Shown: positions 1 to 6,841 of the stretch, piece after piece | Numbering within the stretch: position 1 is the first letter of the stretch | How the letters are laid out: every line of letters begins with the position of its first letter | Assembly: GCA_030150335.1 (NCBI GenBank) | Contig: JASLGC010000265.1 | Span: 1 to 8,851, forward strand | DNA length: 8,851 nt | Direction of reading: 5' to 3' | Origin: Flavobacterium sp. | GTDB lineage: Bacteria; Bacteroidota; Bacteroidia; Flavobacteriales; Flavobacteriaceae | Notes under the pieces: model-generated | Seen by the model: only the letters and a program-made list of their open reading frames with translations | What the model was told of the DNA's origin: nothing | Database searches by the model: none | Program-made: the position numbers and the translations under genes

Positions 1-1
1 A

Positions 2-1873
2 AAGTATTGGCAACACGATAGCTTTCGTGAGCCCCAACAGCAGATTATTAACTCTGTCTTGGATTCTCATGATACTTTTGCCCTACTTCCCACTGGAGGA
101 GGTAAAAGTATTTGCTTTCAAATTCCCGCTCTAATAATGCCAGGAACTTGTTTAGTTGTCTCTCCTTTAATCGCATTGATTGAAGACCAAGTAAACAACT
201 TAAACAAGCTGAATATAAAAGCTACTGCTATTATTGGAGGAACTCCAATGCATGAAATAGACGCCATATTTGACAATTGCCTTTATGGAAATTACAAATT
301 CCTTTATGTCTCTCCTGAAAGATTACAACAAAGTTGGATTATTGAAAGAATAGAAAAGCTAAAAATAAATCTAATTGCAATTGATGAAGCTCACTGTATT
401 TCTCAATGGGGACATGACTTTCGACCTTCTTATTTAAGCTTAGGTAAGCTACGTGATTTATTTCCAAACGTTCCAATTATCGCCCTTACTGCATCTGCTA
501 ATAAAAGGGTTATTCAAGATATATGTACTAACCTACAACTTAAAGAACCCAATTTATTTACCAAAAGTTTCTACAGAGAAAACTTAATTTACGGCGTTTA
601 TAAAGTAGAAAGCCAAATTAACATCGTAGAGCGAATTCTACGCAAAAACCCTGCTCCAAGCATTATATACGTGCGAACAAGAAGAGAAACTTACTTTTTT
701 GCACAACGATTAAACCAGCTTAACTTCAAAGCAACTTTCTTTCATGGAGGGTTATCCATCAATGATAAAAAGAAGAGAATGCAAGAATGGATGGACGAAA
801 AATATCCTATAATTGTAGCTACCAATGCCTTTGGAATGGGAATTGACAAAAAAAATGTGAAGAATGTAATCCATATTCAAATTCCTGAAAACATTGAGAA
901 TTATTATCAAGAAGCAGGACGTGCAGGTAGAGATGGCAACAAATCATTCGCTACAATACTTTTTTCAGATAAAGAATTAGAACAAAACACGACTCTTTTT
1001 AAAGCGAGTTTATTTGATAAGGAATTTCTAAAACTAATCTATAGAAAACTAAACAACTTCTTAAACATTGCTTACGGAGAGGGATATAACAGCGTCAATA
1101 GCTTTAACTTTAATCAGTTTTGCAATCACAATAAATTCCCATATCGCAAAGCTTATAATGCATTGCAATTTTTAGATAGACAAGGTATCATTCGCCTAAC
1201 CCAAAATACAGGAAATAAAACCAAACTTGTTTTTACAGCTCCGAGTAGCGATATTTTAGACTTTTCTTATGACAGCGAAATATACGAGAACATTTTGTTG
1301 TTCATTCTTAGAACCTATCCTGGTATTTATGAATATGAAACAGACATAAATCTCGATTTAATAGCCCAGCATACAGAAGAATCTATTGAAGACATTACAA
1401 AATGTTTGCAAGAATGCCAACAACAAGAATTGTGTCGATTCACACCTGAAGACAATGATATCACTGTTATATTCAATGAAGCTTGGGAAGAAGATAGAGC
1501 ACTTTACAGAACATTTACTCACTTAACACATTATAATGAGCAAAAAATAAATCAATATGAATCGCTCTTATTTTATATTGAAAATGAGGATATTTGTAAA
1601 AATAGAATCCTATTAAAATATTTTGACGAAGAAACGGATAAGGATTGCGGTACTTGTTCTACTTGTTTAAAAAAGAAAATAGCTTCTAATGCCAATGAAC
1701 GCGCAAAAGCAACTACTCAAATCTATATTCTATTAAAGGAAAATCCTTTAAGTATAAAAGACATAGAATTAAGAAATGAGTTTAAAAAAGAAGACATTAT
1801 GTATGCAATACAAGTGCTTCTTGAAGAAAATAAAATAAAACCTAACGATAAAAATCAATATCAGATAATATGA
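2..1873 (+). CDS. recQ: RecQ-family ATP-dependent DNA helicase, 5'-truncated by the window edge
   Basis: A 3'-5' superfamily 2 DNA helicase for recombination and repair in the cytoplasm. The reading frame is open from base 2, and the first in-window codons (KYWQHDSFREPQQQ) match the usual RecQ start of domain 1, so the true ATG lies upstream. The TTG at 59 is not the start. Numbering from that TTG as residue 1: Walker A PTGGGKS at 11-17, DEAH at 109-112 followed by the RecQ loop CISQWGHDFRP, and motif VI QEAGRAGRDG at nt 907-936. A zinc signature C513-X16-C530-X2-C533-X2-C536 has E. coli spacing, but lies about 170 residues further from Walker A than in E. coli RecQ, with winged-helix-like sequence (KAYNALQFLDRQGIIRL) before it. 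Only 68 residues follow, so there is no HRDC domain. I recall this short form from Bacteroidota. The stop overlaps the fmt start as ATGA. Confidence 0.95.
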   Translation, partial: KYWQHDSFREPQQQIINSVLDSHDTFALLPTGGGKSICFQIPALIMPGTCLVVSPLIALIEDQVNNLNKLNIKATAIIGGTPMHEIDAIFDNCLYGNYKFLYVSPERLQQSWIIERIEKLKINLIAIDEAHCISQWGHDFRPSYLSLGKLRDLFPNVPIIALTASANKRVIQDICTNLQLKEPNLFTKSFYRENLIYGVYKVESQINIVERILRKNPAPSIIYVRTRRETYFFAQRLNQLNFKATFFHGGLSINDKKKRMQEWMDEKYPIIVATNAFGMGIDKKNVKNVIHIQIPENIENYYQEAGRAGRDGNKSFATILFSDKELEQNTTLFKASLFDKEFLKLIYRKLNNFLNIAYGEGYNSVNSFNFNQFCNHNKFPYRKAYNALQFLDRQGIIRLTQNTGNKTKLVFTAPSSDILDFSYDSEIYENILLFILRTYPGIYEYETDINLDLIAQHTEESIEDITKCLQECQQQELCRFTPEDNDITVIFNEAWEEDRALYRTFTHLTHYNEQKINQYESLLFYIENEDICKNRILLKYFDEETDKDCGTCSTCLKKKIASNANERAKATTQIYILLKENPLSIKDIELRNEFKKEDIMYAIQVLLEENKIKPNDKNQYQII

Positions 1874-2814
1874 AAGACTTACGTATCATTTTCATGGGAA
1901 CTCCAGACTTTGCAGTAGGAATTCTTGATGCTATGTATCAACATAAATATAATGTAGTAGCTGTAATTACAGCCCCAGACAGACCTGCTGGTAGAGGACA
2001 AAAACTAAAATATTCTGCAGTAAAAGAATATGCTTTGGAGAAGAACTTACCAATACTACAACCTACAAATCTAAAAGATGAAACTTTCTTAGAAGAATTA
2101 AAAGGATACAACGCTAATTTAAATGTAGTAGTTGCCTTCAGAATGCTTCCTGAAGTTGTTTGGAAAATGCCTGAATTAGGTACTTTCAATCTACACGCAT
2201 CTTTACTTCCAGATTATAGAGGTGCAGCACCTATCAACTGGGCTATTATCAATGGAGAAACTAAAACAGGTGTTTCAACTTTCTTTATTGACGAAAAAAT
2301 AGACACAGGTGCTATCATTATGAAAAAAGAAACTGCTATTGGTGACAATGAGAGTGCAGGTGAGCTTCACGACAGATTAATGGTATTAGGTGCTGAAACA
2401 GTAATAGAAACGCTTTCTTTAATTGAAAAAGAAGAAGTGCAGACAACTACTCAACCAAAAGAAGAAACCAAAACAGCTTATAAGCTAAATAAAGACAATA
2501 CAAAGATTGACTTTTCAAAACCAGGAAATGAAATCCACAACTTAATTAGAGGACTAAGCCCATACCCAACTGCTTGGTGTGTATTTGCGGACAAAGAACA
2601 AGAATGGAATGTAAAATTATACGAAACACTTTTTGAAGAAGCAGAACACAATTTGCCATTAGGAACTATCACTCATACTAAGAAAGAAATCAGAGTAGCA
2701 ATTGAAAAAGGTTTCATCAATATCCTTCGATTGCAATTTCCTGGAAAGAAACCTATGAAAGCAAATGAATTGCTAAATGGTATCTCGTTTTCCGAGGAGG
2801 CTAAAGCCTTTTAA
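1870..2814 (+). CDS. fmt: Methionyl-tRNA formyltransferase
   Basis: Transfers the formyl group of 10-formyltetrahydrofolate to Met on initiator tRNA, making fMet-tRNA for translation initiation in the cytoplasm. At 314 residues it is the usual family length. The N-terminal Rossmann-type domain opens with IIFMGTPDFA (6-15). The PAGRG loop (39-43) is the tRNA acceptor-binding region. The catalytic triad is visible as N107 and H109 in FNLHASLLPDYRGAAPI and D145 in EKIDTGAI. The C-terminal OB-fold-like domain follows from about residue 205, with the typical segment GLSPYPTAW. The ATG overlaps the recQ stop by 4 bp (ATGA), which implies translational coupling and one transcript. The 167-bp gap to the HU gene contains a separate promoter, so the operon probably ends here, although I see no strong terminator. 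The sequence looks complete and functional. Confidence 0.97.
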   Translation: MKDLRIIFMGTPDFAVGILDAMYQHKYNVVAVITAPDRPAGRGQKLKYSAVKEYALEKNLPILQPTNLKDETFLEELKGYNANLNVVVAFRMLPEVVWKMPELGTFNLHASLLPDYRGAAPINWAIINGETKTGVSTFFIDEKIDTGAIIMKKETAIGDNESAGELHDRLMVLGAETVIETLSLIEKEEVQTTTQPKEETKTAYKLNKDNTKIDFSKPGNEIHNLIRGLSPYPTAWCVFADKEQEWNVKLYETLFEEAEHNLPLGTITHTKKEIRVAIEKGFINILRLQFPGKKPMKANELLNGISFSEEAKAF

Positions 2815-2909
2815 TAAGAGTAAAATCAATGTTTTGAGATAAAAATAATGTCTACTTAAAAAAAACCAAAATAAAACTTTAACTTTTTCTATTTTTTTGG
2901 GCAAAACAC

Positions 2910-2939
2910 TTGTTTTATAAGAGAATAGCCCTAAATTTG
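2910..2939 (+). promoter_or_regulatory. Bacteroidota-type promoter for the HU gene
   Basis: TTG at 2910-2912 (-33) and TAAATTTG at 2932-2939 (-7, consensus TAnnTTTG) are separated by exactly 19 bp, the known spacing for the Bacteroidota primary sigma factor. Transcription would begin near 2945, giving a leader of about 37 nt that ends in an A-rich run directly before the HU ATG. No Shine-Dalgarno is present, as expected for this phylum. Confidence 0.8.
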
Positions 2940-2981
2940 TAAGAGGACGTTAATAAAGTTAACCATTAAAAAAAAATTATT

Positions 2982-3263
2982 ATGAACAAAACAGAATTAA
3001 TTGACGCGATTGCTAAAGATGCAGAGATCAGTAAAGTTGCAGCAAAAAAAGCTTTAGAATCATTTTTATCAAACATTGAAACTACTTTAGCTAAAGGTGA
3101 TAAAATTTCACTAGTAGGATTCGGATCTTGGTCTGTATCAGAAAGAGCAGCAAGAGAAGGTAGAAATCCTCAAACTGGAAAAACTATCAAAATTGCAGCT
3201 AAGAACGTTGTGAAATTTAAAGCTGGTTCTGAATTAGAAAATGCTGTTAATAAGAAAAAGTAA
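2982..3263 (+). CDS. HU-family nucleoid DNA-binding protein
   Basis: A small, abundant dimeric protein that bends and compacts DNA in the nucleoid. At 93 residues it has standard HU length. Helices 1-2 (about 3-40, MNKTELIDAIAKDAEIS and following) form the dimer body. The core signature VGFGSWSV is at 45-52, and the beta-arm carries RNPQTGKTI (61-69) with the intercalating proline P63. The basic tail is VNKKK. It is a standalone gene with its own strong promoter upstream and a perfect hairpin terminator downstream, consistent with high, independent expression. It cannot be assigned to one HU paralogue from sequence alone, so no gene symbol is given. The start is fixed by homology (MNKTELI) and by the A-rich leader. 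Confidence 0.97.
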   Translation: MNKTELIDAIAKDAEISKVAAKKALESFLSNIETTLAKGDKISLVGFGSWSVSERAAREGRNPQTGKTIKIAAKNVVKFKAGSELENAVNKKK

Positions 3264-3300
3264 TCATCTATAGATTAAATACTTTTTTTAAAATATTTAC

Positions 3301-3335
3301 AAAACCTCATTTATTCTTAAATGAGGTTTTTTTTT
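3301..3335 (+). terminator. Intrinsic terminator of the HU gene
   Basis: The left arm 3301-3313 (AAAACCTCATTTA) pairs perfectly over 13 bp with 3318-3330, closing on a TTCT loop. A run of nine T (3327-3335) follows. The A-run on the left arm could let it also work leftward, but no leftward gene ends here. Confidence 0.9.
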
Positions 3336-3373
3336 GTAAATTAGTTAACCTTAAATATCCTATACTTTCTTAA

Positions 3374-3940
3374 ATGACACATAAACAAAAAATAGATAAA
3401 GGAGATTTTATTATCTCCTTGCCTTCTGCGAATCTAATTGACTTACCTTTCTCCAGGTCGGTTATTTTATTAGCTGACTATAATGACGTTGGATCAGTTG
3501 GTTTTGTCTTAAACAAGCCTTTAGAGGTAACTTTAAACGATTTAATCCCATATACCGATGCTTCATATACAATTCACGAAGGTGGCCCTGTAGAACAAGA
3601 CAAGATATTTTGCATACACAAGAGACCAGACCTGATTCCAGACAGCTTTCTTATACGTGATGAATTATATTGGGTAGGGGACTTTGATGTGATTATAAAC
3701 CTAATCAATGATGGTTTATTAACGAAAGAAGATGTTCGTTTTTATTTAGGATATACGGGATGGGATGTAGATCAACTCGATTATGAAATTGAAGACAACT
3801 ATTGGATTAAGATCAATAGCCTAAACTATGACACAATATTTACAAGTCCTTCCAAAAACATTTGGAAGAAAGCAATTGTAAATATGGGTGAGAAATATAA
3901 TATTTGGCAAAATGCGCCAGAAAATCCGAACTTCAATTAA
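3374..3940 (+). CDS. YqgE/AlgH family protein (UPF0301, DUF179)
   Basis: A conserved bacterial protein of unsettled biochemical role; AlgH was named for an effect on alginate in Pseudomonas. At 188 residues it has the usual length. Family landmarks run in order: GDFIISLPS (10-18), FSRSVILLADYN (26-37), the strongly conserved GFVLNKPL (43-50), EGGPVEQDKIF (69-79, family GGPV) and YLGYTGWDVDQLDYEIEDN (family GxxGW..QLE.E..). No signal peptide or membrane segment is seen, so it is probably cytoplasmic. The ATG at 3374 follows an AT-rich leader. No good promoter match was found in the 38 bp after the HU terminator. The final bases overlap the convergent aminotransferase gene by 4 bp and lie within a shared terminator hairpin. 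The name yqgE is used for the family, but the function is unknown. Confidence 0.93.
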   Translation: MTHKQKIDKGDFIISLPSANLIDLPFSRSVILLADYNDVGSVGFVLNKPLEVTLNDLIPYTDASYTIHEGGPVEQDKIFCIHKRPDLIPDSFLIRDELYWVGDFDVIINLINDGLLTKEDVRFYLGYTGWDVDQLDYEIEDNYWIKINSLNYDTIFTSPSKNIWKKAIVNMGEKYNIWQNAPENPNFN

Positions 3941-3961
3941 AGAAGTCGGATTTTCGCATTT
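3910..3961. terminator. Bidirectional terminator hairpin inside two coding 3' ends
   Basis: The inner stem AAAATCCG-a-ACTTC (3921-3934) pairs with GAAGT-CGGATTTT (3942-3954) with one bulged A, around loop 3935-3941. An outer 7-bp stem AAATGCG (3910-3916) pairs with CGCATTT (3955-3961). An A-run on the left and a T-run on the right suit termination in both directions, for yqgE and for the leftward aminotransferase gene. Confidence 0.75.
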
Positions 3962-4779
3962 AATCTATTTACTAAATCTTTTGCAAGATCATTCTTAAAT
4001 TCTTTTTTGCGGTATTTAGTTACTGCTTGCACACCTGAAATTACGTTCGTTAAAAAGATTTCATCCGCTTTTTGCAATTCAAAAGGCGAAATAGATACTT
4101 CCTCTAATGTATAATCTGGGTGCTTTTCAAGCAATTCTATCACTTGTTTACGCATAATTCCTTTTACACAACCATCACTTAACGGAGGAGTTTTAACTAC
4201 TTTATCCTTAACTACGAAAATATTACTATTTAAAGCCTCCACAATATTTTTGCTGTCATTCAATAAGAAACAGTTTTGATATCCGTTCTCATCTGCAAAA
4301 ATACTACCAGTAACATTAATCAAACGATTGTTTGTTTTCAGAGTAGATAACAAGTGAGCTGTTACATAAAAATCTTTATATAACTCTACTTCGCAAGTTA
4401 CCTCTGCAAAATCATACACACTACCTTCCAATTCTTCAGCAGTTGCTATATAAGCAACCTTTCTTGAACTTGGTAAGTATTTACCCGACGCATCACGATA
4501 TACCGTAAAACGCACACGTACAGCGCTTGGTTTACTTTCTAAAGTTTGTGCAGTTTTCAATATCTCTTCTTGGAAGTATTCCATTGTAAACTCCATAGGA
4601 ATTTCCATTCTCAAGATACGCATCGAAGACATCAATCTAAAATAATGATCTTCAATAAATAAAACTTTACTATCTAATACTCTAACTGTTTCAAAAACAG
4701 CATCTCCATATAAAAAACCTCTATTATTCTCTAACGATATGTCACTATTAGAAACAATTTTGCCGTTAACATTAATCAT
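3937..4779 (-). CDS. PLP-dependent class IV aminotransferase (BCAT/DAAT/PabC superfamily)
   Basis: A fold-type IV PLP enzyme. Relatives are branched-chain aminotransferase, D-amino acid aminotransferase and 4-amino-4-deoxychorismate lyase (folate pathway). Visible landmarks are DxxxxxxRGFLYGDAVFETVRV (residues 13-34), DHYFRLMSSMRIL (44-56), probable Schiff-base lysine K148 in STLKTNNR, probable PLP-N1 glutamate E181 in VEALNSNIF, and the phosphate-binding stretch FLTNVISGVQAV (242-253). At 280 residues it has family length. Substrate cannot be set from these motifs. The early GFLYGDAVFETVRV block is shared by PabC and DAAT, and PabC-type lyase is a plausible guess because a folate product feeds Fmt, but this is inference. 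It lies 54 bp downstream of the START-like gene on the same strand. A -7 element just upstream (4809-4816) suggests its own transcript as well. Confidence 0.92.
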   Translation of the reverse strand: MINVNGKIVSNSDISLENNRGFLYGDAVFETVRVLDSKVLFIEDHYFRLMSSMRILRMEIPMEFTMEYFQEEILKTAQTLESKPSAVRVRFTVYRDASGKYLPSSRKVAYIATAEELEGSVYDFAEVTCEVELYKDFYVTAHLLSTLKTNNRLINVTGSIFADENGYQNCFLLNDSKNIVEALNSNIFVVKDKVVKTPPLSDGCVKGIMRKQVIELLEKHPDYTLEEVSISPFELQKADEIFLTNVISGVQAVTKYRKKEFKNDLAKDLVNRLNAKIRLL

Positions 4780-4808
4780 ATTTCAATTATTCTGATTACT
4801 ATTAACGG

Positions 4809-4816
4809 CAAATATA
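4809..4816 (-). promoter_or_regulatory. Candidate -7 element for the aminotransferase gene
   Basis: On the minus strand this reads TATATTTG, a full match to TAnnTTTG, 29 bp before the aminotransferase ATG. The position 19 bp upstream reads TGC or GTA rather than TTG, so only half of the promoter is convincing. The gene may also be read from the START-like gene upstream. Confidence 0.4.
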
Positions 4817-4833
4817 AGTTATATTTTATGGAA

Positions 4834-5226
4834 TTACGCAGAACCCAACACTTGTTTTAAATCCATTATCTGATTTTCCCACAACTGTTTTGATTCTGAT
4901 ATTTCGTCAGACTCAGCAAAATCTGTAACGATAATTGTTACATCCTTTGTCAACTCATCTCTATGTATTCTTAATTCAAAATAATATTCTGTATCTTTTT
5001 CATCTTCATCCAGCCATCTATATTTCACTCTTTCATCGGTCTTACGAGTAACAACACGAGCTTTTTCCTCAGAATCACCCCAGATAAAAGTATAGTACTC
5101 TCCTCTTGAATTTACATTATCAGCAAACCACTCACTCAATCCTGATGGATCAGAAATATACTGATACAATAATTGTGGGGAAGAATTGATAGGAAATTCT
5201 AGTTCGTATTTTTCTTTCATAGCCAT
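4834..5226 (-). CDS. START-like (SRPBCC/AHSA1-type) domain protein
   Basis: A 130-residue single-domain protein of the helix-grip SRPBCC fold. It opens with FPINSSPQLLYQYISDP (11-27), followed by GLSEWFADNV (29-38), the typical AHSA1 core, and a C-terminal helix with LWENQIMDLKQVLG (115-128). The fold has a hydrophobic cavity; its ligand here is unknown. There is no signal peptide, so it is probably cytoplasmic. I recall it as a conserved flavobacterial hypothetical beside the class IV aminotransferase, and the two are arranged as a leftward pair here. Two ATG codons, 5226 and 5220, can both start it (MAMK or MKEK) and no ribosome site separates them. A TATATTCG element at 5255-5248 on the minus strand (one mismatch to TAnnTTTG) lies 22 bp upstream, but no -33 partner is visible. 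It is divergent from the first tRNA gene. Confidence 0.88.
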   Translation of the reverse strand: MAMKEKYELEFPINSSPQLLYQYISDPSGLSEWFADNVNSRGEYYTFIWGDSEEKARVVTRKTDERVKYRWLDEDEKDTEYYFELRIHRDELTKDVTIIVTDFAESDEISESKQLWENQIMDLKQVLGSA

Positions 5227-5299
5227 AGCTTCAATTTTTAATTTTTTCGAATATAGACATTTTTTCCAAATAAAAAAATATTTTTTTATTACGATACCA

Positions 5300-5330
5300 T
5301 TTGCATTGTATTATTTTTATTATATCTTTG
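5300..5330 (+). promoter_or_regulatory. Promoter of the first tRNA-Met gene
   Basis: TTTG at 5300-5303 and TATCTTTG at 5323-5330 are 19 bp apart, a full match to the Bacteroidota -33/-7 consensus. Transcription should begin around 5337, just before the conserved leader hairpin. Confidence 0.85.
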
Positions 5331-5337
5331 CACCCAC

Positions 5338-5351
5338 ATTACAGAAGTAAT
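5338..5351 (+). promoter_or_regulatory. Conserved leader hairpin before the first tRNA-Met
   Basis: ATTAC-AGAA-GTAAT is a perfect 5-bp inverted repeat with a tetraloop, sitting at the predicted 5' end of the precursor. The same 14 bases occur in the same place before the second tRNA copy, although the next bases differ. A role in precursor stability or processing is inference. Confidence 0.5.
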
Positions 5352-5368
5352 CACAAGAACATAAGCAT

Positions 5369-5442
5369 GGCGAGGTAGCTCAGTTGGTTAGAGCGCAGGA
5401 TTCATAACCCTGAGGTCACGGGTTCAACTCCCGTCTTCGCTA
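5369..5442 (+). tRNA. tRNA-Met (CAU), elongator type, copy 1
   Basis: A 74-nt cloverleaf. The acceptor GGCGAGG pairs with CTTCGCT, including G1-U72 and G6-U67 wobbles. The D arm is GCTC/GAGC, the anticodon loop TTCATAA gives CAU, the variable loop is AGGTC, and the T arm is ACGGG-TTCAACT-CCCGT. The discriminator is A73 and CCA is not encoded (CAA follows). Elongator rather than initiator is indicated by C11-G24 and the absence of a C1-A72 mismatch. From memory, G1-U72 is also found in the Bacillus elongator tRNA-Met. The lysidine-type tRNA-Ile2 also has CAU, but G4-C69/A5-U68 here fits Met better. The anticodon stem has an A31-C39 mismatch. It is transcribed alone from its own promoter to its own terminator. 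Confidence 0.93.
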
Positions 5443-5448
5443 CAAGGT

Positions 5449-5482
5449 AAAGGACATAATCTTTAGATTATGTCCTTTTTTT
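5449..5482 (+). terminator. Intrinsic terminator of the first tRNA-Met
   Basis: A perfect 13-bp stem, 5449-5461 (AAAGGACATAATC) with 5466-5478, closes on a TTTA loop and is followed by seven T (5476-5482). Confidence 0.9.
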
Positions 5483-6583
5483 ATGCTGTTATATTTCGTT
5501 TAATATATTCCACATAAGACTGTAAAATATCCTTTTATATAATGTAAAATATTTTAGACCACTCCCAAACAAGGTCATTAACAATGTCAACTATTATTAT
5601 CTTCCATGCTTACTTTGCATCAACTCCTTTATTCCACAACAACAAATACACTTTTAAGAAAATAAAACATGTAATTCCCTTATTCAATGGCTCGTTCATT
5701 TATTGATTTTAAACTCAATCTATATAAAGTATATTACTCACTTCTTCTCCCCCTCTTCCTATTATCAAACATTAGTAAATCCCTGAAAAAAAAACCTTAA
5801 AAAAAACACTATAGAAAATATACAAAACATTATTTTTAAGACTACACCTCTTATATATCAATATCCTATGTCATTTATAACGACATAATTGCCAATAAAA
5901 AGACTCAAAATTCTCTACCAATTTATTACTAATTAAAAGTCACATACCTCTCATCTCACACTCCAATAAAGCACTTTTAAAAAACTCAAACATTCATTTC
6001 TAAGCATTCATACAGATTCCTTTTAGACTCCTTTAGAAAAATCTCATTTATAGAGCAAATCAAAAGAGTACCCTTACACGACCAAAGCAATTTTACTTTT
6101 ATTTTCGAACAAATCTTAATCATCTCTTTATTCACAAGGGGGCACAAATACAACACCACTATTTTAAAGTTGCAAAATATAGTAAATACTTTCATTTACT
6201 ATCAATATTATCATTGTAAGTCGAGCATATTCTTTATATATAGACAATAACAAGCATTACACAGAATTGTATATATTGAGATTGTAACATTTATTTACTC
6301 TATTTCTATTACAAAAGCATACAACTAACTCTCCTCCCACTCATCAACCAGTTTACTTTCTTTTAAGCCCTTCTTTTTCTCTTCTAATTTCTACCATCCA
6401 TAAAAAAACAACCTCAAATTAAAAAATATTAAAAAAAATATTTCTACCGTAATTGAACACCTAAACACCTTAATCTTTTCATTATTAAATAGCTACAATA
6501 AAAATTAGCAATCACATCAAATTTTTAAGCTAATTAAAAATAAAAAAAAAAGAAAAAAAATCAGCATTTATCAGTGTTGGCGC
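5483..6583. other. Gene-less, G-poor spacer between the two tRNA genes
   Basis: About 1.1 kb with no convincing gene on either strand. The + strand is strongly depleted in G: 6301-6420 has 3 G against 35 C by hand count. Read on the minus strand, short coherent scraps appear: AWKIIIVDIVNDLVWEWSK then a stop at 5537-5535, and a purine-rich piece near 6405-6328 ending LVDEWEES. They are broken by stops and frame changes and could be chance or remnants of decayed leftward genes. A perfect 9-bp inverted repeat, ATAGTAAAT with ATTTACTAT (6179-6187/6194-6202), has no T-run and no assigned role. No transposase, integrase or repeat array is visible. Confidence 0.6.
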
Positions 6584-6613
6584 TTGCTTTGTAATCTTTT
6601 TGTTCTATATTTG
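6584..6613 (+). promoter_or_regulatory. Promoter of the second tRNA-Met gene
   Basis: TTG at 6584-6586 and TATATTTG at 6606-6613 are separated by 19 bp, matching the Bacteroidota consensus. The bases after the -7 element (GCAC-C-CATTACAGAAG) resemble those of copy 1. Confidence 0.83.
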
Positions 6614-6620
6614 CACTCGC

Positions 6621-6634
6621 ATTACAGAAGTAAT
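6621..6634 (+). promoter_or_regulatory. Conserved leader hairpin before the second tRNA-Met
   Basis: The same 14-base ATTAC-AGAA-GTAAT inverted repeat as in copy 1, 8 nt after the -7 element. Here it is 12 nt from the tRNA rather than 17. Confidence 0.5.
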
Positions 6635-6646
6635 AGCAGTCTATAT

Positions 6647-6720
6647 GGCGAGGTAGCTCAGTTGGTTAGAGCGCAGGATTCATAACCCTGAGGTCACGGG
6701 TTCAACTCCCGTCTTCGCTA
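6647..6720 (+). tRNA. tRNA-Met (CAU), elongator type, copy 2
   Basis: Identical over all 74 nt to copy 1, including the G1-U72 wobble, the A31-C39 mismatch and the lack of an encoded CCA. Identity continues for only 2 bases downstream (CA) before the flanks diverge. Both copies look functional: each keeps its own promoter and terminator. Identical bodies with different flanks suggest an old duplication kept uniform by selection or gene conversion, or a shared genomic tRNA promoter style. Confidence 0.93.
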
Positions 6721-6721
6721 C

Positions 6722-6765
6722 AAAACTCCTAAATCCTTTTAACAAGGTTTTAGGAGTTTTTTTTT
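6722..6765 (+). terminator. Intrinsic terminator of the second tRNA-Met
   Basis: The arms 6722-6738 and 6744-6760 pair over 17 positions with one T-T mismatch, around a TTAAC loop. A nine-T run follows (6757-6765). It is unrelated in sequence to the terminator of copy 1. Confidence 0.88.
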
Positions 6766-6778
6766 ACCCACTTTCCTC

Positions 6779-6812
6779 TGTGTTTTTAGGTTAACGACAA
6801 TGTAAAAACACA
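6779..6812. repeat. 10-bp perfect inverted repeat, 14-bp spacer
   Basis: TGTGTTTTTA (6779-6788) is the exact complement of TAAAAACACA (6803-6812). The spacer contains GTTAAC. It lies between the tRNA terminator and the 3' end of the leftward pseudogene. It could be a weak hairpin ending that lost gene, but there is no T-run after it in either direction. An operator or recombination site is equally possible. Confidence 0.45.
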
Positions 6813-6841
6813 CATATAATTACCTTCACAAAAAATCAATG

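Noticed and set aside
59..61. TTG as the start codon of recQ
   Set aside because: The frame is open to the window edge, and the upstream codons match RecQ's conserved N-terminal FR..Q region, so the gene begins before the window.
1938..2189. Minus-strand open frame inside fmt
   Set aside because: It lies antisense to a fully convincing fmt gene and shows no family motif.
2478..2672. Second minus-strand open frame inside fmt
   Set aside because: It lies antisense to conserved fmt C-terminal coding sequence and has no own promoter or motif.
5369..5442. Initiator tRNA-fMet or lysidine tRNA-Ile2
   Set aside because: C11-G24 and the paired 1-72 position argue against an initiator. The G4-C69/A5-U68 pairs differ from the known tRNA-Ile2 features, though Ile2 is not fully excluded.
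5986..6195. 69-codon minus-strand open frame in the tRNA spacer
   Set aside because: Its ATG lies in a 9-bp inverted repeat, its composition is that of the surrounding skewed DNA, and neither a promoter nor a recognisable motif is seen.
5369..6720. Duplicated tRNA as attL/attR of an integrated element
   Set aside because: Integration normally duplicates only the tRNA 3' part. Here whole genes with their own promoters are duplicated, identity stops 2 bases after the tRNA, and no integrase is present.
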